The notes beneath the pieces are model-generated. The model searched no databases, had not been told where the DNA came from, and saw nothing but the letters and a program-made list of their open reading frames with translations. A program made the position numbers and the translations under genes. From Casuarius casuarius (Eukaryota; Chordata; Aves; Casuariiformes; Casuariidae): a DNA stretch of 64,000 bases. Shown one piece after another: positions 1-10,690 of this stretch (within the stretch, counting starts at the first letter, position 1; every line of letters starts with the position of its first letter). Where the stretch lies: NCBI GenBank assembly GCA_003342895.1, contig PTFA01000230.1, forward strand, positions 620,001-684,000, read 5' to 3'.

Positions 1-2990
1 ACTAACTTAAATGGGAAATACCACAAAAACAGGATAACAATGAATTTCAGGAGTCCACAAAGGAAGAAGTGTTCTTAAAAATACAGATCTTAAAACAGTA
101 GTGGGCATGAAAAGTTCAAATGTGGAAAATGAATGTTTTATTCCGATGCTCTTGTTTTTGTCATTTAATCACTTTCTAAATGTTTTGTACGGCTCATTTC
201 TGCTCTGTTTCACATTTTCTTATGCAAAATTATTATAATAGTTGGACTTCTTAATGGTGGAATTTCTGAATATAGGTTCTTCTTTGTAGCTTTAAGTAAT
301 CTGACTTCAGTGAAACCGCACCAGTTTGTTAATAGAAAACTGGGTTCTTTAGGTATATAACTACTTATTTAGTTTTATTTAATTTAAGTATTAAGTGTGC
401 CAAGGAAACATTCCCACATGGAAAGAATGCAAGAGTGTGATTTAATGTCAGTGACAATGTTGGAAAAATTGAAAATTCATTGAAAAGCGTGTGCATTTTA
501 AAAGTTGCTGTAATTTTACTGTTTTTCTGTGTTCAAGTGATTTTCTCAGTAAATGCAGTGTCCATTTCTTTGCATTGGTTCCTTTTTCTTTTTATAGTGA
601 AGATTAACAATGTGCCCTGGATTTGTCCTGGTGGATTTGCTCTTCGCAATGCTTATTATGCAACCTCCTGATGTATCTTTTGCATGTGAGAGAGCTGCCG
701 CTCTCTATCTCCTTGCATTTTCAGTTCAGAGTCTGGGTGTGGCAGCCATAGCACCCTTACTTAACTCCATGATCCCACAAGCATGATCGTGGCCCGTTCT
801 GAAATGAGGACATAACTTTTTAGGGGAAGTCTAGGCAACCAGCAGTAACTATAGCTAGGTGAAATAATGTTATTATTGGCTCCATGGATACAGGAGGTCG
901 ACACAGCTAGGCCAAACACATCCAAGTTTTTCAGGAGCAGAAGAGACATGCTGTCTTTGTTGGCTTTCACTTTTCCTGATGTATTGTCAGCTTGTCTCTG
1001 CGTTTCCCTCCTACTCTCTTCTTAAACTCTTGGTGTTGTTTTTTTTTCCTGCATAATTACTTTGAAGCTCATTTTGAGGGGATTCATTGTTAAAATACTA
1101 CATTTGAGGGGTGTTGCTTCGGTTTTATCCAAGGTAATCACTTCCAGTGTTACCCGTTCTATTCTCAGCAGCCCCACGTACGCTTCTAGAAAAAGAGCTC
1201 ATGCAGTTGGTACAACTAGGGGACGTAAAGTGGAACGGAAAGTGTTGTGAGCCATTCTGATATTCCTGGTAACTCATCGATTATTTGCGTTCTGCAGCAC
1301 AAAGTATGACAATTTTTTTTACTCTCGTGTCACAGAGAAATTTGTGGAATTGATTAATCTGCTGTGAATTTGAAGGAGTATCTGTATTTGGAACAAACTA
1401 CTCATCCTCACAATGGTAATTGCAGACCATTGCAACTGATGATTTGTACATTGAATTCTTGGGATTGTCACTGATGTACTTTTCACGCCTCCTAGCTGAG
1501 AACCTAATTATTTGCATACATAAAAGATGGAAGGAAGTGTAGCACCTTGCATTTTATGTGCCTTATTCAAGTATCAGAGCAAATCATGCTTTCTGTCTTT
1601 GGAGGAGTATATATTTCTTTCTCTCCTCCGCTCCAACTCTCTTTAGTCCCTACCTTGTTACCTCTTTGGGAGCTCTGTGTTCCGTTCCAAAGGATATAAA
1701 CCGTACTTTGACGCACGGTCCCAGAAGAGTGGGTATGATCCAGCCTCCTTGCCTTTGCTACTGAGCTTATGTGCCTGAAGCCTGGGAAAAAAAATCATCT
1801 GAACTTTAGCTGCAACAGCATATGCGTAGCTCCACATCATGGCCACTTGAGGGTATTTCCTAAATGGTACAGTTCAGTCCTTCACATTAGGTGGGCACAC
1901 AAAATTTACATGTTAACCTGTACTCTAGCAGGACTCATTCACTTAGATTTATTTCGTACAGGACTGGGATTTGCTTATAGCACTTTCCACTTCCCTGCCA
2001 ATACAGTTTAACCATGTTTCAGGATCCCCCAGTTTGGCTGCATCTGCTCCAGGACTCCTGCAGGCAGAGGGTGGTTTGTGAAAATAGAAACACACATTAT
2101 CAAATGAAGTACTAAGAGCTTCCTAAAGGGTGCCTTCAGGACTACCACTGTCACAGAGCAACTCAGAAGAAAGTCCCAAAAGAAAAAGGGTTGAGCAACA
2201 AAGCTCAGAAAGGAAAGTACATGGATTTAGGAATATCTTTAGTTTGTATGGGTGTCAAATCTGTCCAGGACTACTTATTAGATTGTATGGGAGGCAAGTT
2301 ATTTGGCTGTAACTAGAGCATTTTCCTACTCCAATAAAAGATTTAAGCATTGACTCAGCGAAGTCGTATGCCCCTGCAGTTGGTTTTAAGACTAGCTATT
2401 ATTACACACTCATTTGACTTTAGTGGAAATAAATGAAAGTTCTTTTCACCCTGACTTGAAGTGAAATGACACATTTTCTACTCAGAAATTTGCACATTAA
2501 AAGTTGGCAATAAAGTGAGAGCACAGCAAGATACGGAAGACTCGTGCAAAGCCTTGATTATACAGTGACCCAACACAAACTGATGTCCCAGCCACCTGGA
2601 GAGGCTGAGGAACCAACCAGACTTAGATCTTCAGAGGTCATAAGGTCCAAGAAGTTATATGAGTCAATCATGTGTCACCAGGTAAGATAAAAAAGCCCTG
2701 CCTGCTTCATCTCAAGGGAGTGCTAGAGTAGAGGCTGAATGTCTCGGCTTGAACCATCAAACCACATCTTTTTTGATGTGCTACTGGTTGCTGGAAGGAA
2801 GAAGGTAGGGAAAGACAGAGAGAAAAGAAAGGGGTGTTAAGTTTAAAGGCACAAAGGTCTGAAATTTGTTAGGTCTTTAACAAGTTAAGGTGAACTCAGT
2901 TTTATGTATAAGTTGCCTTAGACGGCATTGTTTCCATTTTCTACAAGCACTGGATTTTGCTTTCGGTTGCAAACATTTCCAGCCATTTTA

Positions 2991-3110
2991 GCCCCGATTC
3001 AGGAAAGCATGTGCTTAACTGCAATTGTTTACATGCGCTTAAACAATACAAAGAGACTGTGCTAATGGGCAAGCACACTTATACTTACACATACCTTACA
3101 CATGCAGGGG
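2991..3110. repeat. Ancient palindromic amniote repeat (GCTTAAGCAC type)
   Basis: 'gccccgattcaggaaagc' is followed by 'atgtgcttaactgcaattg' and 'tacatgcgcttaaac', then 'ggcaagcacacttatac' and 'ttacacatgcaggggc'. The opening 'CCGATTCAGGAAAGCA' and repeated 'ATGTGCTTAA' words match the outer arm of the same sauropsid repeat as at 13115-13200, which is the clearer basis for this call. Precise ends are uncertain. Confidence 0.68.
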
Positions 3111-4168
3111 CATGCCTAATTATGTGACAGCTTAAATGAGCTGTTTAATTCAATAATATTAGTTATGCAATTTAAAAAATACAGCTTAAATGAGTGTTGA
3201 ACAAATCATAGTGGCTAAACACATTTACCTTTGTTTTAAAATATATTGCATATGAATTGTGATTAAGAAATCAAAGTGAATAGTTTGGAGCAAAAGGTTA
3301 AGTTTTCTGTAAGCAAAACTGCTCTGTTTATGTAAGTACCATTAACAGCATAAACTTGGGAACAGGAATAACACTTTTACATATTGTTTTCAGTATTAAT
3401 GTTTGGGTTTTCCTCTATAAGAATTTTTGATGCCTCACCTTTTCCTGTCCAGTATACAGTTCCTGAGGGGAAAATATTTTAATTTAAGAAAAATTATTTA
3501 GAGGAAATATACTAAAATAACACTTTTGTGACCAGCGATTATTGCTGGTATGTTGCCATATCCTTTTAACAAACCTATATGATAGCTTTGATGTGCGTAA
3601 TTAGTCCTGAATATGGTCATTTTGAATATGAAATCTAATAGCTTTGTGTTTGACATTACGCATGCGGATTGCCTGCTAATTAAATGTCAGGTTTTCACGG
3701 TCGCTTTAGAGAGAGGCTGTTCTGTAGTCATAGAAATCATCCTGTCATTGCTCTTCGCAGAGGTGGAAACTCGTATCTGTTTGTATGCAAAACAGTCGTG
3801 GAGAGTTTGAAGGTCTGATGGCAGATGCCCACGCTGACGGTTAGCTGGGCTAAATCACTGAGAAATGTAGCCTGCTATGCTGATACCCACTGACAAGCAT
3901 CAGCTCTGATTCTTCTCCTCTCCCTGTAGCTGGTAGATCTCCAGCCCCACTTCCATGCCCCTTTTTTATAGGGCCTACGAGTAGGTGTCCCTCCAGGTGA
4001 GCTCTGTGTTACCTTTCGGCCTACTGGGGAAACAAAATTTCTGCCTGCCTTCCCTCCTAATCTGTGTCCCCTGTCATTCACTACAAGGTAAGTGTCTCCC
4101 ACTCTTGCTGCCCCCTCAGATTATGAAGATCATTGATTTAGGTGCCCTCCATCCTGACATTGAATAAA

Positions 4169-4321
4169 CGCGTGCTGCCCTCGGCCATCCAAACGTCCTC
4201 GACCCGCAGGCCTCCTGCTGGAGGTGCTGGGGGGGCTGAAGAGCCGGGCCATAAGCCCCAAATTCCTGCGTGCTGCCCGCCTGCTGTGGAGGCTTCCCAC
4301 CTGCGCAGGCGTTGAGCTCTC
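4169..4321. other. CpG-rich patch, function unknown
   Basis: About eleven CpG dinucleotides occur in 153 bp (e.g. 4169, 4171, 4182, 4194, 4200, 4205, 4245, 4269, 4278, 4314, 4320) in clearly GC-rich sequence. The flanks are AT-rich and nearly CpG-free. No exon or promoter motif is recognised. It could be a small CpG island, a remnant of a GC-rich insert, or an enhancer. Confidence 0.6.
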
Positions 4322-5524
4322 TGCCTCCGTCAGGTTTTTAGAAGGGGGATATTACATTCACCACTGCCCAAGGAATGCCAGTTGAAAAGCACGGCGCCCA
4401 TGGGAAATAGGGCCAAGCAGCCTCTTTTCTGCATTAGCACATCTGGCTTTTGAGTTGGAAGGTTCAAAATGGTTATTGCAATGTATTTTAGAATAAAGTT
4501 AAAGAATTCAAATGTTAAAATTCAATTTATAATTCACAATCATATGCTTCAATTAATGTCTTTCTTACCAATATTTAATGGGGGAGTACTGCTTCATTTT
4601 ATTGAAATTGAACATTTTAAGGTAATACAAAATGGGAATCAGTTGATAAGGAGAGAGAAATTTTTTCTCATGTTATTGGGTAGTGGCTTTCAATCTGTGA
4701 TCTGTGGATTTTAGTATTACATGATTTTTTCAAGATGGTTTGATGAGGGATAACTCTGAGAAACATTTAGTAGCTCTATCTTCCCTGTTTAGAGGTCCCT
4801 TATGTCCATTGGAAAATAGGCAGGGATATGCAAACTCAAATTGTTTGAAGAGCACTATTCTTTATATATGAATTAAAAATCTGTGAAATGCACTATCATA
4901 AGATGTTACTACAGTTCTAAAGGACAGAGAGGATTAGCAAAATTATTTATTTATGATGAGTCAAAGCATTTTCAGCATTCCTACACAGGATTAAAATGTA
5001 AAGATTAAAGCATTACATCTCACGTTTCAGGAAATAAAATGATATATTGCTCAGGTCAGGAAGATGTTTCCTATGCAGTACATGACTTTACAATGAGTTG
5101 CTTTTGAATCATTTCACCTTTATTTCATATTTATTTCATTTTGCGAAAATCCGATTGTGGACTTCCTGGCAAGCTCATTCAAATGTAGCTGTATTTGCTA
5201 CTTAAAATTAGCATTAGAATATGATAAAGAGGTGGGAAGGGAAAAATTAACTTTAACAGTGATGTTCCTTTGTTTCCAAACAGTGATGTTTGTACTCTGT
5301 GTAATTTTTGTGATTAAAAGAATCATTTGTTATTTTACATAGGGCAGATTGACAATTAAAGTATATCAGCTGGTGTTTAACAGATACTAAGTCACTGCTT
5401 TGCAAGTATCACCTAAATGCAGTACTTTATTTGTTGTTTTGATTAATATACAGTTGAAAATTCCATTTAAAACTGAAAAAAAAGAAAGATTAATTTAAAG
5501 ACCTGGAACTTAATTTTTCCTCTG

Positions 5525-5580
5525 GTTTACACTAACATAACTCCATTGACTTCAGAATAGTTGTTACTGATTTCCATCAG
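5525..5580. repeat. Ancient inverted-repeat element fragment (TTACACTAACATAACTCCATTGACTTCA)
   Basis: 'tttacactaacataactcc' followed by 'attgacttcagaatagttg' and 'ttactgatttcca' mirrors the sauropsid repeat half-site TTACACCAGTGTAACTCCATTGACTTCAGTGGAGTTACTCCTGATTTACAC. The second arm is heavily mutated. Confidence 0.55.
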
Positions 5581-6778
5581 TAAAGTTAAAGGAGACTCTG
5601 GATTTCTTTTCTTAGAAGAACTAGATGTTACTTTTTTTTAATTTAAGCTTGCCACAAAAATGAAAAGGCTTCTAATAGAATGGAAATTATGAGCAGTGTG
5701 GACTTTCAGGCAATCAAAACATTTTAATGATCTCATTAAATGTATCACTTACAACACATATATGTTAAAAGAAATATGTTCCTTTTAGTTAGTAGAAGCA
5801 CTGGGTACACAATGTGTTTGAACACATTGGGCTTCCACTAGAATCTTTGCCAAAACCTTAGCAACTTGGAGGAAAAAAAATCCCCTTTTTCTTCTGCCAA
5901 CATCTTTAGAGACAGAGGCCTTTTTGTCATATTTTATGCAAAAAAAAAAAAGATGTTATGGAAACTTGATAGACCGTGCTAATACTGCATCTCAGCTGAT
6001 AAATATTGCTATTAAATGCTATTATCACTCTGGATTTTTCTTATGCATGATGCAGCTGGTGTTATACACGGATAGAAGTCTTTCTAAGGCCACAGTTTTG
6101 TAGTCTGTTGAATTTTGGTATCTAGCTCTGAGAGACTGGAAAATGATGGTTCTTGAAAAGAAACAGTTACTATAACAGCAGCTCCTTGAGTTGCTTCATC
6201 CATTTGGCTGCTGCTCGTGAACCACAGATCCTAGACAAAAACAGCTAATTCAAACAGTTAGTTTCCTGATAATACACGAAGGGTGAAATCCTAGTGCTGA
6301 TAAAAGGAATGAGTACTGATGATAACTATGGTGAGGCCCAGATTTTTTTTTCTCTGACAGTAACCAACTTCAGAATAATAGGTGCACACCAGTGAAAGTG
6401 TGCTCCCAAAAGCATTATTTTTAAAAATGTGTTAATCAGAGACCTATCCAGATTTCCAAACTCTACTAGATGTAGACAGCATCCTTTTCAGAAGGACGAG
6501 CTGGGATCCACCCTGAGCCATGCTGTACAGTGTGCAACAGGCCTGGCCTGGAGAGTGGAAACTATTGTATTATACGTTTGCTATTTCTTTTTATTGTATT
6601 ATTGTTCCTATAACAGTTGCTGGTGAAGTATATGTTTTACAGATCATGTTTGCTTAATGAAGAATCCTTTTTAAGATGATATCTGGAATAAACTGGGTTT
6701 GTAAATCAGACCTTATGGTTCCTATTAGAATGCTAATGATCTCAGAGGGATGGCTTGGGTCTTGAAAAAGAATCTAAG

Positions 6779-6804
6779 CTTTCAGGGACCTGGGTCCCTG
6801 AAAG
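6779..6804. repeat. Perfect 12-bp inverted repeat with 2-nt loop
   Basis: 'ctttcagggacc' at 6779-6790 and its exact reverse complement 'ggtccctgaaag' at 6793-6804 are separated by TG. No coding or terminator context explains it. It is too short for a microRNA precursor stem. Confidence 0.9.
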
Positions 6805-9800
6805 ACCTGTTAATATCATGAAAAGTCATGTTTAAGGCCTGTTTTAAAATGTAAAAAAATTGTAATGCATGCCTCAACCAAGACTGTTTGAAACTGCTGA
6901 AATGTGGCAACACACCAAAGAATCCATTGCAACATCTGAGCCAAATCTCTAGTATTGTAGTAGAGTAATTCCAGTGCTGTCAGTAATAACCCAAAAGAGA
7001 GCATAATTTTGCCCATCATATTTTCAATATATTTTGTGCACAGCTAGCTAGAATAGCTATGCAAGGCACTTAGTCCAGCATGCTTAGCCCTGCTGAGGGA
7101 GCAAGGATGACTGTGCTCTTGGTTTATGTGGAACAGTGTCACCCTCACACATTTTGAATAAATATCCAAGTAAGTCAGAATGCATCGTGCATTTAATAGC
7201 AACAGTGTTGGCCAAAAGAGATTTGAACACACCCAAGTTCATTCCTACTAGGTATGAGCAGGGAGGCATTTTATATGACCTCCCTGAACTGAGGAAGCAG
7301 TACAAAGCCAGGAGACAAATGCAGAATTGTGATCTCTCTCTCCCACCAATCTAAGTTAGTTTCTGTTGACACCATGAACACATTTCCATGTGCAGTAGTA
7401 ATGTTAGTAGCATAGTAACGTAGACATTATTCAGCCATGATAGCTAGTGGCTGCGTCATCTAGACTCGATGAAAATTGATGTAAAGTGGTTAACACAGCA
7501 GCGGCTACCTGATGTACTCTGTCTGTACCACTGCTGCTACTAATTGGCCGTTCTATGGCGGAAAATGCTTTGTAGGTACATTAACCCATCCTTGATACCT
7601 CCTGAGGAAGAAGGAAGCTAATCATTTCTATATCTCAAAAGACACTTTGTATTTAGTTATATAAAGGCATCGGTAGAGCTCCACATAGATCTTTAGATAG
7701 AGTCATTCCGGAGGAAAGAGACATTATGTCTGCCAAGTTTCAGGCCAAAGCAAAATTTTACAGCCAGATTACAAACCCCTAGAATAGGGCTTTATAATGG
7801 AAATGCTAACATAACCTTAAATATTTTGTATGGCTCCAGTGGGCATCAGTTTAAGTTCTGGTTATGATGTGCATTTAATGGCATGGGATCAAACATGAAG
7901 TGTAAGAGGATATTTTAAGATACTGTGTTTGAACAGAATCAGTTTTTAAACATTATTTATGAACTATGTCATTTAAATGCTTTTGAAATGTGACATTCAG
8001 TCCTTGGTTGCATGAAAAGAATTCTGAACACATTTCTCAAAAGGAACAGTAGCTTCATTTTCCTCCCCAGCTTTAATGATGAGGGACTTCAAAGAAGAGA
8101 CCTGGAATTATTTTGCTGAACCTTTACTGGAATATTCCCGGAAAACAAAGTTTTCCTTTATTTTTCACTGTTGTGCTCTTTAATTCCTCATTTGTGCCTT
8201 TTGAGATATATTCTGATTTTACTTGGAGAAGATCTTAGAAGACAATTTCTCTCCAGTCACTAGTGATTCTGAAAGAAGACAGCAGCCGCTAGTAGTATTT
8301 GCTGTGCTGTGCTAGATGAATCTGCTTTTTCCTGTGAAGTATCATTCTTATTTTCATACATTTTTGGTTAAGTCGATTGCATAGAAGTTCACACACACGC
8401 TGTACCTCGTATATTTCTTTTTTATGCTCAAGAAGTGGTCCAGAATGGGAGCTGACTTTCATTAGTCTCAGAGGTTGACAGTAAAACTTGCGATAATGCA
8501 GATGATGATTAGAACTCTCATGGCTTTTACTGCAAATGGGACGGTAGTGTTGAAAGCTGCTAGTTTAACTTGTTATTCAGTTGCAGTCTGGCCATATACT
8601 TTATCCGTGAAAAAAAGTTTCTGCTTCAAATGTTAATTCAGGAAATACAGCCTTATTTCAATGCAAAAGGTTAGGAAACTTCAGCGTTAGTCATAATAGT
8701 TTTGTCTGATAGGTTGAATCTATTTTTAATTAATTACTAATAATTTGTATGAAGATCTCAAAGCACATCGATAGCACACACAATGGAAAACATCTTTGGA
8801 GAAATGCCAGTCCTGCTAAGCCAAAGAGACTCTGTCATTGGTCTCTGTTAAGCCAGAATTTCACTCTCTCTGCAAACCCATTCAGTCAGTGATGAGGAAC
8901 CACAGTATTTTGCTACCAGAAATTGCAGTAGCAGAGTCACAGTATTGGTCCTGTGATTTGCACTGTTTTTTCTTTAGGATAAACATATTTCTCCTGCTGA
9001 AGATACAGGACATAGTCTGGAAGAATGGCTTGGGCTTTGATCCTGCAGTTGACTCTCATTTATCTAATTGTTGTGCAACGTTGATGCAAAAAAGACCTCT
9101 GAGTAGATTTTTATCTGTCAACTTCTGAAAATTGGTCTTTTTCTTAAGTTTCCTTTTTATATGAACACTTCTTTCAGGGAATATGGAAATTACATTATTT
9201 TAATCCTTTAAAAAACAAATACAAAAGTGCTGTTATATTCTGAATGGCTAATAACCACAATTCCAATTAGTTCTAGCAGTTGACAGAAAAATAAAATTCT
9301 ATCTTAATCCTGTGATAAGCTCTGAATTATTTCATTGCTTTATTCCAAATGGTGCTTATAGGGTTGCTTTTTTTTAAGCTTTTGGCAGAGTCAAAAGATA
9401 CAAACAGGTACTGTAGTGCTCTTGACTTTATAGCAGAAGTTTGTAGTGTCTGAAACATACACTCTACGTTATTTAATAATTCTACAGGAGCTATCATCTG
9501 TTGGACAGAAAACAGAAAACATTCAGGTACATATTCCAAGAGCAGAATTGCATTATTGAAAAAAATATATATCCACATTTAATGTACAAGCTGTACTGCT
9601 TATGACTTTCTGAATTCGATAAAAACATTTTACAAGCGCACTCATTTTCACTAATTTTACTGCTTTCCATTTGGACGAGGTATCATCTATCACCACTCTA
9701 TCATATATTTGGCTATTAAAAAGGCATGTAACTTTAATTTTAGTGTGCCTATTAGTGTGCAAATGCCATTGAGCTTGTTTAGCCTGAATTAATGGTCTAA

Positions 9801-9945
9801 ATTCAAATCCCTGTGCTTTTGAGGAAAGTGTTCAGTAGGTTTTAGAAACCCAGTGGTCATAATCTAAAAAACAAGATATGAAAATAACTAAAACCAAGTA
9901 TTATTTAAAGCAACTCTACAGGGAGCAGGAATACATGAATTTTGC

Positions 9946-9973
9946 AATGAAATACAGTGAATGAAATACAGAG
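9946..9973. repeat. 14-bp tandem duplication
   Basis: 'aatgaaatacagtg' is followed directly by 'aatgaaatacagag', two adjacent 14-bp units differing at one base. Local slippage product. Confidence 0.9.
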
Positions 9974-10527
9974 TAGTGTACATCCTCCAAATGATAAAGT
10001 TGGAATCACAATTTCATGATCTCACTGAACCTGGGGGAAAAAGAATCCCAAATATCTAGAAAAATAGAACACATTTAACCATTGCAACCCTTTGGAAAAC
10101 ATTAGTATTTGGATAGTCTCAGTGCTTTTTATTAATAAACTAATTCATTTAGATATATGCATTCTTTAAAAAAAAAACAAAAAGAAATGACAACAAAAGA
10201 CTTGAGGGTGGTCTAAGATGTCTGTCTTCTTTATGTAACTTTTGCATTTTGTGTTTAGGAACTGACATTCCAAGTCATTTTCTTTGGCTTTATGCCTGGA
10301 CTGAATACTGAGGCAGCAAATTAGGAATGCTTAAGAAGTCCCACAAAGAAAGATGTTTACTGTGAAAGTGAAGCTAATATGACACTTGCATTTGAAGCTC
10401 CTTAGCCTGCTCAAATGATAAATGATGGCATGGACTAGGTGCTGTGAGGGGAATGAATGAAGACTGAAAGAAAATACCATGTGCTGAGCTACAAGGTGTT
10501 CCTGGTGGCCAGTTTTCTGCCACTATG

Positions 10528-10556
10528 CTTATAGTACTTTTTTATTTCTATTCCAG
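10528..10556 (+). other. 3' splice acceptor of the GMDS exon
   Basis: A T-rich polypyrimidine tract (tacttttttatttctattccag) ends in CAG at 10554-10556. This AG is chosen over the one at 10558-10559 because the downstream frame then gives Gly-Ala-Asn-Phe-Val as in other GMDS proteins. The branch point is not clearly identifiable. Confidence 0.9.
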
Positions 10557-10684
10557 GAGCTAATTTTGTTACTCGAAAAATTAGCCGATCAGTAGCTAAG
10601 ATTCACCTCGGACAGCTGGAATGTTTCAGCCTGGGCAATCTGGACGCTAAGAGAGACTGGGGCCATGCCAGGGACTACGTTGAG
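10557..10684 (+). CDS. GMDS: Internal coding exon of GDP-mannose 4,6-dehydratase (GMDS), partial gene
   Basis: GMDS is a cytosolic NADP(H)-dependent extended short-chain dehydrogenase/reductase. It converts GDP-mannose to GDP-4-keto-6-deoxymannose, the first step of de novo GDP-L-fucose synthesis, which supplies fucosyltransferases. The exon enters with two bases (GA) completing a glycine codon, then reads 42 codons beginning [14 protein letters not shown] and ending [11 protein letters not shown] recognise this as roughly residues 216-257 of the human protein; from memory, the only differences are His for Tyr in KIHLGQ and Arg for Lys in GHARDYVE. The segment lies in the C-terminal, sugar-nucleotide-binding half. 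The NADP-binding glycine motif and the catalytic Thr/Glu/Tyr/Lys residues lie in earlier exons, outside this window. No stop or frameshift is seen. Its length, 128 nt (phase 1 in, phase 0 out), means that skipping it would shift the frame. An intact reading frame and good splice sites argue against a processed pseudogene. Confidence 0.97.
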
Positions 10685-10690
10685 GTAAGC
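10682..10690 (+). other. 5' splice donor of the GMDS exon
   Basis: GAG|GTAAGC is a close match to the vertebrate donor consensus MAG|GTRAGT. The cut after 10684 leaves the exon at a codon boundary after ...DYVE. In GMDS this is followed by a segment starting AMWLML, which I did not find downstream in this window. Confidence 0.92.

Larger units (their letters stand above)
1..10556 (+). other. GMDS upstream intron (3' part)
   Basis: This AT-rich, non-coding stretch continues past the left edge. All open frames are short (under 100 codons), without recognised domains. It holds two ancient dispersed repeats (2991-3110, 5525-5580), a CpG-rich patch (4169-4321), a perfect short hairpin (6779-6804) and a 14-bp duplication (9946-9973), each listed separately. 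The preceding GMDS exon, expected to end in the Ser-Pro-Arg-Arg segment, was not seen. The intron call is inferred from the exon at its right end. Confidence 0.85.

Noticed and set aside
6779..6804. microRNA precursor or transcription terminator
   Set aside because: A 12-bp stem is far too short for a pre-miRNA, and intrinsic terminators are not expected in a vertebrate intron.
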